From the NCBI RefSeq assembly GCF_026157105.1, contig NZ_JANPVQ010000001.1:1295501-1359500 (forward strand): a stretch of DNA of 64,000 nt. Reading direction: 5' to 3'. Below the pieces are notes generated by a model, which made no database searches, was not told the origin of the DNA, and worked only from the letters and a program-made list of their open reading frames with translations. Below are positions 40,741-49,360 of the stretch, in pieces. Source of the DNA: Sphingomicrobium marinum (GTDB taxonomy: Bacteria; Pseudomonadota; Alphaproteobacteria; Sphingomonadales; Sphingomonadaceae). Position 1 is the stretch's first letter. Every line of letters begins with the position of its first letter. The position numbers were made by a program, and so were the translations under genes.

Positions 40741-41960
40741 GGCAGCAGCAGCCCGTGCTTCTTCTTGCCGAGGCTGATCTTTACCGGATCGCCAGCCACG
40801 TCGATCTGCAGTTGCAGGTCGTTGACGACTGCATCGTCGAGCTTGACCGCGCCTTCCTTGATCTTGCGCTTCGCTTCGCCGTTGGATGCAACGAACCCCA
40901 GTCGGTTGAGCGCGTCCATGACACCTATCGATCCGCCGGTCTCGACGCTGGGCAGGTTTGCGTCGCTTGCGCCTTCTTCAAAAGTCTTGCGCGCCGTCTG
41001 TTCAGCCTGGTGGGCAGCATCTTCTCCGTGAAGCATCGCGGTCGCGGCATTGGCCAGCGCGATCTTTGCTTCGTTAATGGCAGCGCCTTCCAGCTTTGAG
41101 AGCCGATCCACGTCATCGAGGGGGATGTCGGTAAACAATTTGAGGAACTTCACCACGTCGGCATCGTCGGTATTCCGCCAGAATTGCCAATAGTCGTAGG
41201 CGCTTAGCTGGTCTTCATTGAGCCACACCGCGCCCGATGCGGTCTTGCCCATCTTCTTGCCGTCTGCCGTCGTGATCAGCGGCGTCGTCACACCGAACAG
41301 CTCTTCGCCGCCGCCCATGCGCCGGGTCAGTTCGATGCCGTTGACGATATTCCCCCATTGATCGGATCCGCCCATCTGCAGGCGGCAGCCGTGCCGCTGG
41401 TGCAACTCGCGAAAATCGTAGGCCTGGAGGATCATGTAGTTGAATTCGAGGAAGGTGAGCGGCTGTTCACGCTCGAGGCGCAGCTTTACGCTATCGAAGG
41501 TCATCATCCGGTTGATAGTGAAATGCGGCCCCACATCGCGCAGCAGATCGAGATAATTGAGATCGCCCAGCCAATCGTCATTATTGACCATGATGGCGCC
41601 GGTTTCGCTATCATCAAATCTCAAGAACCGTTCGAAAACCTTTCTGATCGTTGCAATATTCCGGTCGATAAATTCTGGCGTCAACAGCTGGCGGCTCTCA
41701 TCCTTGCCCGAGGGATCACCAACCTTGGTAGTCCCGCCGCCCATCAGCACGATCGGGCGATGGCCGGCCTGCTGGAGCCGCCGCAGCAGCATGATCTGCA
41801 CCAGGCTGCCGACGTGCAGGCTCGGCGCGGTGGCATCGAAACCGACATAGCCGGTAACAATTTCCTTAGACGCGAGCGCATCGAGACCATCGGCATCGGT
41901 GGTCTGGTGGATATAGTCGCGGCCCGAAAGCAGCGTCAAAAGATCGCTTTTGTAGGTCAT
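40737..41960 (-). CDS. tyrS: Tyrosyl-tRNA synthetase
   Basis: The ATG at 41960 (MTYKSDLLTLLSGRDYIHQ) is chosen over an upstream extension because it matches the family start; 407 residues. The class I signatures are HVGS (HIGH equivalent) after YVGFDATAPSL, and KMGKT (KMSKS equivalent). The tyrosine pocket is in LQAYDFRELHQRHGCRLQMGGSDQWGNI. An S4 RNA-binding domain forms the C-terminus. The enzyme charges tRNA-Tyr in the cytoplasm. It is convergent with recG with stop codons sharing four bases. Confidence 0.97.
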   Translation of the reverse strand: MTYKSDLLTLLSGRDYIHQTTDADGLDALASKEIVTGYVGFDATAPSLHVGSLVQIMLLRRLQQAGHRPIVLMGGGTTKVGDPSGKDESRQLLTPEFIDRNIATIRKVFERFLRFDDSETGAIMVNNDDWLGDLNYLDLLRDVGPHFTINRMMTFDSVKLRLEREQPLTFLEFNYMILQAYDFRELHQRHGCRLQMGGSDQWGNIVNGIELTRRMGGGEELFGVTTPLITTADGKKMGKTASGAVWLNEDQLSAYDYWQFWRNTDDADVVKFLKLFTDIPLDDVDRLSKLEGAAINEAKIALANAATAMLHGEDAAHQAEQTARKTFEEGASDANLPSVETGGSIGVMDALNRLGFVASNGEAKRKIKEGAVKLDDAVVNDLQLQIDVAGDPVKISLGKKKHGLLLP

Positions 41961-42055
41961 CGCGAACGCACTAGCAGCGCGCTTCGTCGTCTTCCACGGC
42001 AAATTTGCCTGCAAACAACTGGAAAAACCGCGATATTCGTGCAAAACAGCGCCGC

Positions 42056-42598
42056 GTGAAACCTGTAGAACTTTATTCGCATCCTGACGGCCCCGAACCC
42101 AAGACCGTGGACAGTATCCGCGGCTCGATCCGGCGACCCGATCCGCACCAGCTCGTGATCACCTACGAAGTCCACGATCCGGAGCAAAAGATGATCATTC
42201 CCAAGGGCACCGGCATGCGCCGCGACGACCTGTGGCGTGAGACCTGTTTTGAATTTTTTCTCGGCCGCGCCTCGGGCGACGATTATCGCGAATTCAATTT
42301 CTCGCCCGGCGGCGATTGGGCGGCCTATGAATTCGATCGGTATCGTCAGGGCCAGCGCCACCACCTGATGCCGGCTGACCCGAAAATCCGCTGCTCGCGC
42401 GATGGCGATACGTTGACGGTAGAAGTGTTGCTGACCCTTGCCGACATGCCCGAGAACGGCAGCTGCCAGCTCGCCGCGGTAATCGACGAACAGGGGCGTG
42501 CACTGGTGCATTGGGCGGCGCTGCACGCGCCGGGCAAGCCCGATTTCCATGACCGCCTCAGCTTCGCGGTGCCCTATCCGAAGCTGGAAGCCGCATGA
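42056..42598 (+). CDS. DOMON-like domain protein
   Basis: A protein of about 180 residues if the GTG at 42056 is used; a TTG at 42005 would add 17 basic residues and cannot be excluded. Neither has an ideal ribosome-binding site. The body resembles the DOMON-like (carbohydrate-binding module 9-like) beta sandwich: LWRETCFEFFLGRASGDDYREFNFSPGGDWAAYEFD is the most characteristic part. No signal peptide is seen, so it is probably cytoplasmic. The stop overlaps the start of the NamZ-like gene by four bases, which suggests a shared task, perhaps binding of sugar ligands. That role is inference. Confidence 0.78.
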   Translation: MKPVELYSHPDGPEPKTVDSIRGSIRRPDPHQLVITYEVHDPEQKMIIPKGTGMRRDDLWRETCFEFFLGRASGDDYREFNFSPGGDWAAYEFDRYRQGQRHHLMPADPKIRCSRDGDTLTVEVLLTLADMPENGSCQLAAVIDEQGRALVHWAALHAPGKPDFHDRLSFAVPYPKLEAA

Positions 42599-43800
42599 TG
42601 CTGGGCATCGATCGGCTGCTCGCCGATCCGGAACTGCGCAAACCATTGGAAGGCAAGCGGATCGCGCTGCTGGCGCATCCCGCGTCGGTTACGGCCGATC
42701 TGACACATAGCCTCGATGCCTTGATCGCAGCCGGGATCAATGTGACCGCCGCCTATGGCCCGCAGCACGGCATCAAGGGCGACAAGCAGGATAATATGGT
42801 GGAGACTGAGGACGAGACCGATCCCGTCCACGACATCCCCGTGTTCAGCCTCTATGGCGAAGTGCGCCGCCCGACCGGCCAGTCGATGGGCACTTTCGAT
42901 GTCGTCCTCATCGATCTTCAGGATCTGGGGTGCCGCATCTACACCTTCATCACGACGTTGCTCTACATGCTCGAAGCAGCTGCCGAGCATGGCAAAAGCG
43001 TCTGGGTACTCGATCGGCCCAACCCTGCCGGGCGTCCGGTCGAAGGCACCATCCTCCAGCCCGGCTATGAAAGCTTTGTCGGTGCCGGCCCGATCCCAAT
43101 GCGCCATGGCCTCACCATGGGCGAACTTGGCCAATGGTTCATCGACCATTTCGATCTCGACGTGGATTACCGCGTCATCGAGATGGAGGGCTACGATCCC
43201 GCCGCAGCTCCCGGCTTCGGATGGCCTAGCGATCGCCTGTGGATCAATCCGTCGCCCAACGCCGCCAGCCTCAACATGGCGCGCGCTTATGCGGGCACGG
43301 TGATGCTCGAAGGCGCGACGCTGAGCGAGGGCAGGGGCACCACTCGCCCCTTGGAAGTCCTGTTCGGCGCGCCCGACGTCGATGCGCCGGCGGTCCTGCG
43401 CGAAATGGAACGCTTCGCGCCCGACTGGATGCGTGGGTGCCGCTTACGCGAATGCTGGTTTGAACCCACGTTCCACAAACATGCCGGCGAGCTGTGCAAT
43501 GGGCTTATGGTCCACGCCGAGGGTCGCTTTTACGATCACGACGCCTTCAAGCCGTGGCGCCTGCAGGCGCTCGCTTTCAAGGCCATCCGCAACATTTTCC
43601 CGGCTTATGAGCTGTGGCGCGGTGAGGACTTCAAATACGAATATACAGAAGGCCACCTCGCCATCGACATCATCAATGGCGGACCGGGACTGCGTGAATG
43701 GGTCGATGACGAGGGCGCCAATGCCGGTGACTTGGACGCCTTAGCAAATCCTGATGAGCAACGCTGGATGGCAGAGCGCGAGGGCGTGCTTCTCTACTAG
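42595..43800 (+). CDS. DUF1343 / NamZ-like exo-beta-N-acetylmuramidase (GH171)
   Basis: A 401-residue DUF1343 protein. The N-terminal Rossmann-like part has RIALLAHPASV, YGPQHGIKGDKQDNM, IPVFSLYGE and DVVLIDLQDLGCRIYTF; WVLDRPNPAGR and the long substrate-binding half with RHGLTMGELGQWF follow. Bacillus NamZ cleaves terminal MurNAc from peptidoglycan chains. The Bacillus enzyme is secreted, but this protein has no signal peptide, so it probably acts in the cytoplasm on imported muropeptides. That would feed MurNAc to AmgK/MurU encoded at 17740-19478. The activity is predicted by family only. Confidence 0.88.
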   Translation: MMLGIDRLLADPELRKPLEGKRIALLAHPASVTADLTHSLDALIAAGINVTAAYGPQHGIKGDKQDNMVETEDETDPVHDIPVFSLYGEVRRPTGQSMGTFDVVLIDLQDLGCRIYTFITTLLYMLEAAAEHGKSVWVLDRPNPAGRPVEGTILQPGYESFVGAGPIPMRHGLTMGELGQWFIDHFDLDVDYRVIEMEGYDPAAAPGFGWPSDRLWINPSPNAASLNMARAYAGTVMLEGATLSEGRGTTRPLEVLFGAPDVDAPAVLREMERFAPDWMRGCRLRECWFEPTFHKHAGELCNGLMVHAEGRFYDHDAFKPWRLQALAFKAIRNIFPAYELWRGEDFKYEYTEGHLAIDIINGGPGLREWVDDEGANAGDLDALANPDEQRWMAEREGVLLY

Positions 43801-43832
43801 CTTCAGCTTTTACCGGGATCGCGGTGCTGGGC

Positions 43833-45014
43833 TCAATGTTTGCGGCTCAAATCGCGCATCGCCTCATCGAGCCCGTCGAGCGTTAGCGGATACATCCGGT
43901 CGCCCATCAACTCCTTGAGGATCTTGGTCGACATCGAATGGTGCCAATATTCCTTCGGCACGGGGTTGAGCCATGCGGCCGAGCGATAGGCATCGGTGAG
44001 CCGCTTGATCCAGGTGGCGCCAGCTTCCTGGTTATAATGCTCGATCGCGCCGCCCGAATGGGTGATCTCATAGGGGCTCATCGCGGCATCGCCGACGATG
44101 ATGACTTTATGATCCGGTCCGAACTTGTGGAGAATATCCATGGTCGGCGTCTGCCCATCCCAGCGTCGCCTGTTTTCCTTCCACACGCCTTCGTAGATGC
44201 AGTTGTGGAAGTAATAATGCTCGAGATGCTTGAATTCGCTGCGCGCTGCCGAAAACAGCTCTTCGACCTGCCGCACATGGCTGTCCATCGACCCGCCAAT
44301 ATCGAGGAAAAGCAGTAGCTTTACCGCATTGTGCCGCTCGGGCCGCATGCGCACGTCGAGCCAGCCTTGCTTGGCGGTGCCGCGGATCGTGCCATCGAGA
44401 TCCAGTTCCTCGATCGCGCCTTCGCGGGCAAAGCGCCGCAGCCGCTTGAGCGCAACCTTGATGTTGCGGGTGCCAAGCTCGCGCTCGCCATCGAGATCGC
44501 GGAACAGGCGCTTTTCCCAGATCTTGATCGCGCGGCCATGCTTGCCCGGTCCGCCGATCCGCACGCCCTCGGGATTGTAGCCGCCATGGCCGAAGGGGGA
44601 GGTGCCGCCGGTGCCAATCCACTTGTTGCCGCCCTGGTGCCGACCTTGCTGTTCTTCCAGACGCTTCTTCAGCGTCTCCATGATCTCGTCCCAGTCGCCC
44701 AGGCTCTTGATCTCGTCCATTTCTTCTTGGGTGAAGTAACGCTCGGCGACTGCACGGAGCCAATCTTCGGGCAGGGTCTGGGCCAGGTCTTCGCCTTCGG
44801 CGCGTTCCAGCCCCTTGAACACCTCGCCGAAAACCTGGTCGAACTTGTCGAGCCCGGCTTCGTCATGGACGAAGGTCGCGCGCGCCAGATAGTAGAACTC
44901 GGTCGGATCGGCCGCGATGACGTCGCGGTCCAGCGCCTCAAGCAGCAGCAGATGCTCCTTGAGGCTGGCGGGCAACCCGGCGCGCCGCAATGCTTCGACA
45001 AATCCGATAAACAT
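43833..45014 (-). CDS. VWA-domain CoxE-like protein
   Basis: A 393-residue protein of the CoxE/VWA-containing group. The N-terminal half is helical (FIGFVEALRRAGLPASLKEHL), with a Gly/His-rich linker (EEQQGRHQGGNKWIGTGGTSPFGHGGYN). The C-terminal von Willebrand A domain has the metal site variant LLFLDIGGSMDSHVRQV. In other bacteria CoxE acts with a MoxR-type AAA+ ATPase (CoxD) to mature metal centres or assemble complexes. The likely partner here is the MoxR gene at 48468-49313, on the same strand but 3.4 kb away. No CO dehydrogenase genes are in view. Confidence 0.88.
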   Translation of the reverse strand: MFIGFVEALRRAGLPASLKEHLLLLEALDRDVIAADPTEFYYLARATFVHDEAGLDKFDQVFGEVFKGLERAEGEDLAQTLPEDWLRAVAERYFTQEEMDEIKSLGDWDEIMETLKKRLEEQQGRHQGGNKWIGTGGTSPFGHGGYNPEGVRIGGPGKHGRAIKIWEKRLFRDLDGERELGTRNIKVALKRLRRFAREGAIEELDLDGTIRGTAKQGWLDVRMRPERHNAVKLLLFLDIGGSMDSHVRQVEELFSAARSEFKHLEHYYFHNCIYEGVWKENRRRWDGQTPTMDILHKFGPDHKVIIVGDAAMSPYEITHSGGAIEHYNQEAGATWIKRLTDAYRSAAWLNPVPKEYWHHSMSTKILKELMGDRMYPLTLDGLDEAMRDLSRKH

Positions 45015-45118
45015 GGGCGCTTCTTAGCGAAGGTGCGGCGCGGCATCCATGGTTAACGAAGAAGTAGGGGTTTAGCCCGTAAGGAGAGGCCGAGTATCGG
45101 CTTATTCATGGGGTGAAG

Positions 45119-46516
45119 ATGGCCACCGAAGGTATCAAGGAAGTCACCGAAGACGCCATCCGCCGCGTTGCACGCGATTGCGGATTACTGTCGATGGAAT
45201 GTAGCGACGTCGCGGGTTATGTCGAAGATGTTGCCTCCACCATTTCAGAACATCTGGGCAAGCTGGACGAGCTGGAGGAAGTCACCGAGCGCCTGCTTGC
45301 CGATCAGGCACGCGTTTCCGACAGCACCGATGAAGCGCGGCTCCTGTCCGAACAGGCCAAGGCCAAGCTCGAAGCCGGGCGCGGTGCGATCGAGGAAACA
45401 ATTGCGGGCTTCAAGGGCCTGACCGACCTTGTCGTGCAGCTGGGCGAACGCATGGCCGGGTTCGCTACCGCCATGAACCAGGTCCAGTCGGTCAGTTCGA
45501 CCATCGAGGTGATCGCGCGCAAGACCAACATGCTAGCACTCAATGCGACCATCGAAGCCGCGCGCGCAGGCGAGGCAGGGCGCAGCTTTGCCGTCGTTGC
45601 CGCAGAAGTGAAGAAGCTGGCGCACGATACGCGTTCGGCAACCAGCGAGATTGCCGAAACGATCGGTGAACTGACCCGCGAGGCCGGGTCGGTCACCGCC
45701 GAGATCAAGGAAGGCGTCGATCGCAGTCGCGCCGCCCAGACGCAGTTCGGTGTCATCGGAGCCACGGTCAACGAAGTCAGCGAGATCGTCGGCATGGTCG
45801 ACCGCCAGACCGAAGGCATCGCGCATTCGACCGGGATGATCCAGACCAGCGTCGATCGCATGAAAGCGGGCCTGAACGAATTTGCCGAAGACGCGCGCGG
45901 CAATGGCGGGCAGCTTGTCCGTGCGCAGCGCCGCCTCGGCCACCTCGAGATGCTGACGGGCACGATGCTCAACACGCTCGCAAACTCCGGGGCGGAAATT
46001 GACGACACGCCGATGATGCTAAAGGCGGCCGATTACGCGAACCGCATTCGCGCGCAGGTCGAAGCCGCGATCGATGCCGGCGAGATCGATGTCGAAGCGG
46101 TGTTCGATCGCAATTACCGCGAACGCGAAGGCTCCAACCCGCCGCAGTTCGATACGCAGTTCTGCGACACGGCGGACCGTGTGATCCAGCCCATCCTCGA
46201 TGAGGTCGTGCAAGGCGACAATCGCATCATCGGCACCACGATCGGCGACGAGAACGGCCATCTGCCGACGCACATGTCGAGCCGCTCGCAGCCCCAAGGT
46301 AGCGATCCTGTCTGGAACGACGCCAATTGCCGCAACCGTCGCATCATGATGGACGACCAGACGCGCTTCGCGCATGGCAGCGACAAGCCCAGCCTGATGA
46401 CCTATCGCATGACCCGCGGCGATGAAGCGATCACGGTGAAGAATGTCTACATTCCGCTCGTCATCAAAGGCCGTCGCTGGGGCAATTTCGAACTCGCCTA
46501 CCGCGACGACAATTAG
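45119..46516 (+). CDS. Soluble methyl-accepting chemotaxis-type protein with C-terminal sensor-like domain
   Basis: The start is uncertain: ATG at 45119 (465 residues) or GTG two codons earlier. There is no membrane span. Residues about 60-290 are MCP coiled-coil, with the hairpin tip [43 protein letters not shown], the CheA/CheW contact site. The remaining 150 residues form a separate domain with the motif [21 protein letters not shown] and [19 protein letters not shown], resembling the sensor ends of PAS/Cache MCPs. So the sensor part follows the signalling part, unlike classical receptors. No che genes are nearby. Confidence 0.88.
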   Translation: MATEGIKEVTEDAIRRVARDCGLLSMECSDVAGYVEDVASTISEHLGKLDELEEVTERLLADQARVSDSTDEARLLSEQAKAKLEAGRGAIEETIAGFKGLTDLVVQLGERMAGFATAMNQVQSVSSTIEVIARKTNMLALNATIEAARAGEAGRSFAVVAAEVKKLAHDTRSATSEIAETIGELTREAGSVTAEIKEGVDRSRAAQTQFGVIGATVNEVSEIVGMVDRQTEGIAHSTGMIQTSVDRMKAGLNEFAEDARGNGGQLVRAQRRLGHLEMLTGTMLNTLANSGAEIDDTPMMLKAADYANRIRAQVEAAIDAGEIDVEAVFDRNYREREGSNPPQFDTQFCDTADRVIQPILDEVVQGDNRIIGTTIGDENGHLPTHMSSRSQPQGSDPVWNDANCRNRRIMMDDQTRFAHGSDKPSLMTYRMTRGDEAITVKNVYIPLVIKGRRWGNFELAYRDDN

Positions 46517-46528
46517 GTTCGTCCCACT

Positions 46529-46551
46529 ACGGGAATTACACTGATTCCCGT
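46529..46551. repeat. Perfect inverted repeat after the MCP gene
   Basis: ACGGGAAT-N7-ATTCCCGT has 8-bp perfect arms, 13 bases after the MCP stop and 75 bases before the DUF2975 gene. There is no T run. It could be a weak terminator or an operator for the HTH regulator of the next operon. Confidence 0.45.
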
Positions 46552-46585
46552 CAGCTTGCGCGAGCCGCTTCGAAATTATAGTATC

Positions 46586-46593
46586 GTTTAAAC
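46586..46593. promoter_or_regulatory. Palindrome GTTTAAAC in an AT-rich pocket upstream of the DUF2975 gene
   Basis: An 8-bp palindrome 34 bases before the start of the DUF2975/HTH operon, next to ATTATAGT, which may be a -10 element. A promoter-operator role is likely by position but unproven. Confidence 0.3.
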
Positions 46594-46626
46594 CGCTGGC
46601 CTTAACGAAGCGGCATCGGGGGGTGT

Positions 46627-47076
46627 ATGGCTGGATATAAGACGCGCGCAGGCTGGCTTGCCTCGGCCGTCGTGATCGTGCTCGTCGCCGTTATGGCGCT
46701 CTTTATCGCGCAGGTGCTGGGCGCCGACTGGTTGGGCGCAAATGACGGGTATTTCTGGGCCTCGCTGCTTCCCATGCCGCTCTATGTATATGCGATCGGC
46801 GCCACCTATCGCGCGCTCCAATCGATTGCCGGGGGCGTGCGATCAGGCATTCTCGGGAAGTTGCTGCGCCGCGTCGGTCTTGCTTTGCTGATCGGTAGCC
46901 TGCTCGAAGTCTTTGGCGTGGCCATGCTTGCCAAGCTGCTGGGGGCGGGCGGTCCGCTCTTCACTTACGATCTTACGCCCATCACGCTGGGAATTCTCGG
47001 CGCTGTCCTGCATTTCGTGTCGCGGCTCATGGCTGAAGCCGAACAAGCGCGCGCCGAATTGGACGAGTTCGTCTGA
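46627..47076 (+). CDS. DUF2975 membrane protein
   Basis: A 149-residue protein with four predicted membrane spans (about residues 10-30, 45-65, 80-105 and 115-135), matching the DUF2975 layout. The function of the family is not established; it is almost always paired with a small HTH regulator of the YozG type, as here. Its last base is the first base of the HTH start codon, so translation is coupled. The pair may sense membrane state, which is inference. Confidence 0.85.
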   Translation: MAGYKTRAGWLASAVVIVLVAVMALFIAQVLGADWLGANDGYFWASLLPMPLYVYAIGATYRALQSIAGGVRSGILGKLLRRVGLALLIGSLLEVFGVAMLAKLLGAGGPLFTYDLTPITLGILGAVLHFVSRLMAEAEQARAELDEFV

Positions 47077-47285
47077 TGCAGATCGTGGTGACGCTCGACA
47101 AGATGCTGGCGATGCGCAGCATCACCGGCAAACAATTGGCCGAACGTGTCGGCATAAGTGAGACGCAAATGAGCCTGTTCCGCTCAGGCAAGGTCAAAGG
47201 CATCCGCTTCGCGACGCTGGAAAAGATCTGCGAAGAGCTGCAATGCAAGCCCGGCGACCTGCTCGACATCTCCGATGAAGGCTAG
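47076..47285 (+). CDS. Small Cro/CI-type HTH regulator (YozG-like)
   Basis: A 69-residue helix-turn-helix protein: LAERVGISETQMSLFRSGKVKGIRFATLEKICEELQCKPGDLLD covers all five helices of the Xre fold, with the recognition helix around SETQMSLFRSG. It has no other domain. It shares one base with the upstream DUF2975 gene, the classic two-gene unit. It probably regulates its own operon; the inverted repeats at 46529-46551 and 46586-46593 are candidate sites. It converges on metC with 15 bases between. Confidence 0.93.
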   Translation: MQIVVTLDKMLAMRSITGKQLAERVGISETQMSLFRSGKVKGIRFATLEKICEELQCKPGDLLDISDEG

Positions 47286-47300
47286 CGCCGGTATAGGTCA

Positions 47301-48467
47301 TTAGGGCTGCGAGGATGCAGCAATAGCCTGGACAATATCGGCCTTGAGGTCGTCCAACTCCTCTAGCCCCACGCTAAACCGTACCAGCCTTTCGCCGGCT
47401 TCTGGGGACGGTCGTGAAAGCCCGCGATAGGCCATGACCAGGCTTACGGGCCCACCCCAGCTATACCCGATTTTGAAAAGTTCGAGCGCGTCGACAAAGC
47501 GCTCGACCCTCGCGCGGGACCAATCCTTGAAGATCACCGAGAAAATGCCGGCAGCGCCAGAAAAATCGCGCTTCCAGATGTCGTGTCCAGGACAAGCGGG
47601 CAAGGCCGGATGCAATACGCTGGCGACCTCCTCATGCTGGTCGAGCCAGGTGGCAAGCTCCAGTGCGCCGCGCTCGACATGTCGCAGGCGCAGGAAGAGA
47701 GTCCGCAATCCGCGCAGCACCAGGGCGGCGTCATCGGACGAAACGCAGCTGCCAAGATGTTCGGCCGCTGCACGCAGTTCGGCGAGCCGCGCTGCATCGC
47801 GCGTGGCGACGGCCCCCATCAATACGTCGCCATGCCCGCCCTGATACTTGGTCAGCGCCTGCACCGAAAAATCCGCGCCATGATCGAGCGGATTGAACAG
47901 CAGCCCTGCTGCGTAGGTGTTGTCGACGGCAACCAGCGCGCCATGGCGATGAGCCCGCTCGATGATGGCCGGCACGTCCTGTATTTCCATGCTGATTGAG
48001 CCGGGACTCTCGCACCAGACGAGCCGGGTATTGGGTCGGAAGTGTAGCTCGATGTCGGGTCCGATGAGCGGGTCATACGCCTCGACCTCGATCCCGAAAC
48101 GCTTCAGGAAATCGCCGAGCCTTGTGTTGGGAGAATATGCAGATGCGGGGATCAAGACATGGTCACCGGCCTTGCAGGCAGCCAGATAAGTGAGCGATAA
48201 CGCCGCCAGTCCACTAGGCGCCAATTCGACACCAACAGCCCCCTCGATCTCGCAAAGCCGCGCCTCCAGCTCCCGCGTGGTTGGCGTTCCCATGGTGGCA
48301 TAGCGGTAATGCGCGTCGCGTTCCTGCTCATCGAAGACCGCGTCGATCGTGTCGAACAGCACGGTGGAGGCGCGGTGGATGGGTGGGCTGACCGCTTCGA
48401 ACTTGGCCGATGCGCGCTTGAGCGGATGGATCAGCCGGGTCTCGATGCCGCGCCGATCCTTGGTCAT
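47301..48467 (-). CDS. metC: Cystathionine beta-lyase
   Basis: A 388-residue PLP enzyme of the Cys/Met metabolism family that converts cystathionine to homocysteine, pyruvate and ammonia. Features are SPPIHRASTVLFDT, YRYATMGTPTTRELE (family Tyr/Arg contacts to the phosphate), WCESPGSISMEIQD, VDNTYAAGLLFNPLDHGAD and the PLP lysine in ALTKYQGGHGDVLMG. PVSLVMAYR and VRFSVGLEELDDL at the end favour the MetC branch over CGS/CGL. The ATG directly abuts the stop of the MoxR gene, so the two are probably one transcript. Confidence 0.93.
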   Translation of the reverse strand: MTKDRRGIETRLIHPLKRASAKFEAVSPPIHRASTVLFDTIDAVFDEQERDAHYRYATMGTPTTRELEARLCEIEGAVGVELAPSGLAALSLTYLAACKAGDHVLIPASAYSPNTRLGDFLKRFGIEVEAYDPLIGPDIELHFRPNTRLVWCESPGSISMEIQDVPAIIERAHRHGALVAVDNTYAAGLLFNPLDHGADFSVQALTKYQGGHGDVLMGAVATRDAARLAELRAAAEHLGSCVSSDDAALVLRGLRTLFLRLRHVERGALELATWLDQHEEVASVLHPALPACPGHDIWKRDFSGAAGIFSVIFKDWSRARVERFVDALELFKIGYSWGGPVSLVMAYRGLSRPSPEAGERLVRFSVGLEELDDLKADIVQAIAASSQP

Positions 48468-49313
48468 TTAGCGACCCTCGCGCCGGCTCATGAAGGCCAG
48501 CTTCTCGAACAGCATCACGTCCTGCTCATTCTTGAGCAGCGCGCCATGCAGCGGCGGAATCGCTTTTTTCGGGTCGGCGTCCGCCAGCACTTCGAGCGGC
48601 ATGTCTTCGTGCAAGATAAGCTTGAGCCAGTCGAGCAATTCGCTGGTCGAGGGCTTTTTCTTGATGCCGGGCACCTCGCGCACCGCATAGAAAAGATCGA
48701 GCGCCTTGCGCACCAGCATCTTCTGGATGCCGGGGAAGTGGACATCGATGATCGATTCCATCGTCTCGCGATCGGGGAAAGAGATATAGTGGAAGAAGCA
48801 GCGGCGCAGGAACGCGTCGGGCAGATCCTTCTCGTTGTTGGAAGTGATGACCACCACCGGCCGATCCTTGGCCTTCACCGTCTCGCCGGTCTCGTAGACA
48901 TGGAATTCCATGCGATCGAGTTCCTGGAGAAGATCGTTCGGAAACTCGATGTCGGCCTTGTCGATCTCGTCGATCAGCAGCACGGGCAACTTCTCGGAGG
49001 TAAAAGCCTCCCACAGCTTGCCCTTGCGGATATAATTCGAGATGTCGTGAACGCGCTCTTCGCCGAGCTGCCCGTCGCGCAGGCGCGCTACCGCATCATA
49101 TTCATAGAGGCCCTTTTCGGCGCGCGTTGTCGATTTGACGTGCCATTCGATGAGCGGTGCATCGATGGCCGCAGCGATCTCGTGCGCCAGCACGGTCTTG
49201 CCGGTGCCGGGCTCGCCCTTGACGAGCAGGGGGCGCCGCAATTTGACGGCGGCATTGACCGCGACCTTGAGGTCATCGGTCGCGACATATGAGGAAGTAC
49301 CTTCGAATTTCAT
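48468..49313 (-). CDS. MoxR-family AAA+ ATPase (CoxD-like)
   Basis: A 281-residue AAA+ protein: Walker A GEPGTGKT at residues 33-40, Walker B LPVLLIDEIDKAD, sensor 1 VVVITSNNEKDLPDAFLRRCF with an arginine finger, and a lid domain. MoxR proteins work with VWA-domain partners as chaperones for metal insertion or complex assembly. The CoxE-like gene at 43833-45014 is the obvious candidate, though separated by unrelated genes. metC follows without a gap. Confidence 0.93.
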   Translation of the reverse strand: MKFEGTSSYVATDDLKVAVNAAVKLRRPLLVKGEPGTGKTVLAHEIAAAIDAPLIEWHVKSTTRAEKGLYEYDAVARLRDGQLGEERVHDISNYIRKGKLWEAFTSEKLPVLLIDEIDKADIEFPNDLLQELDRMEFHVYETGETVKAKDRPVVVITSNNEKDLPDAFLRRCFFHYISFPDRETMESIIDVHFPGIQKMLVRKALDLFYAVREVPGIKKKPSTSELLDWLKLILHEDMPLEVLADADPKKAIPPLHGALLKNEQDVMLFEKLAFMSRREGR

Positions 49314-49360
49314 GGCCCCGCTCTATGAGCGCGCGGCCCTGAGCGCAACAGGACGAAAGG

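Noticed and set aside
43833-49313. CO dehydrogenase maturation locus
   Set aside because: CoxE- and MoxR-like genes are present but no coxMSL or molybdenum enzyme gene is in the window.
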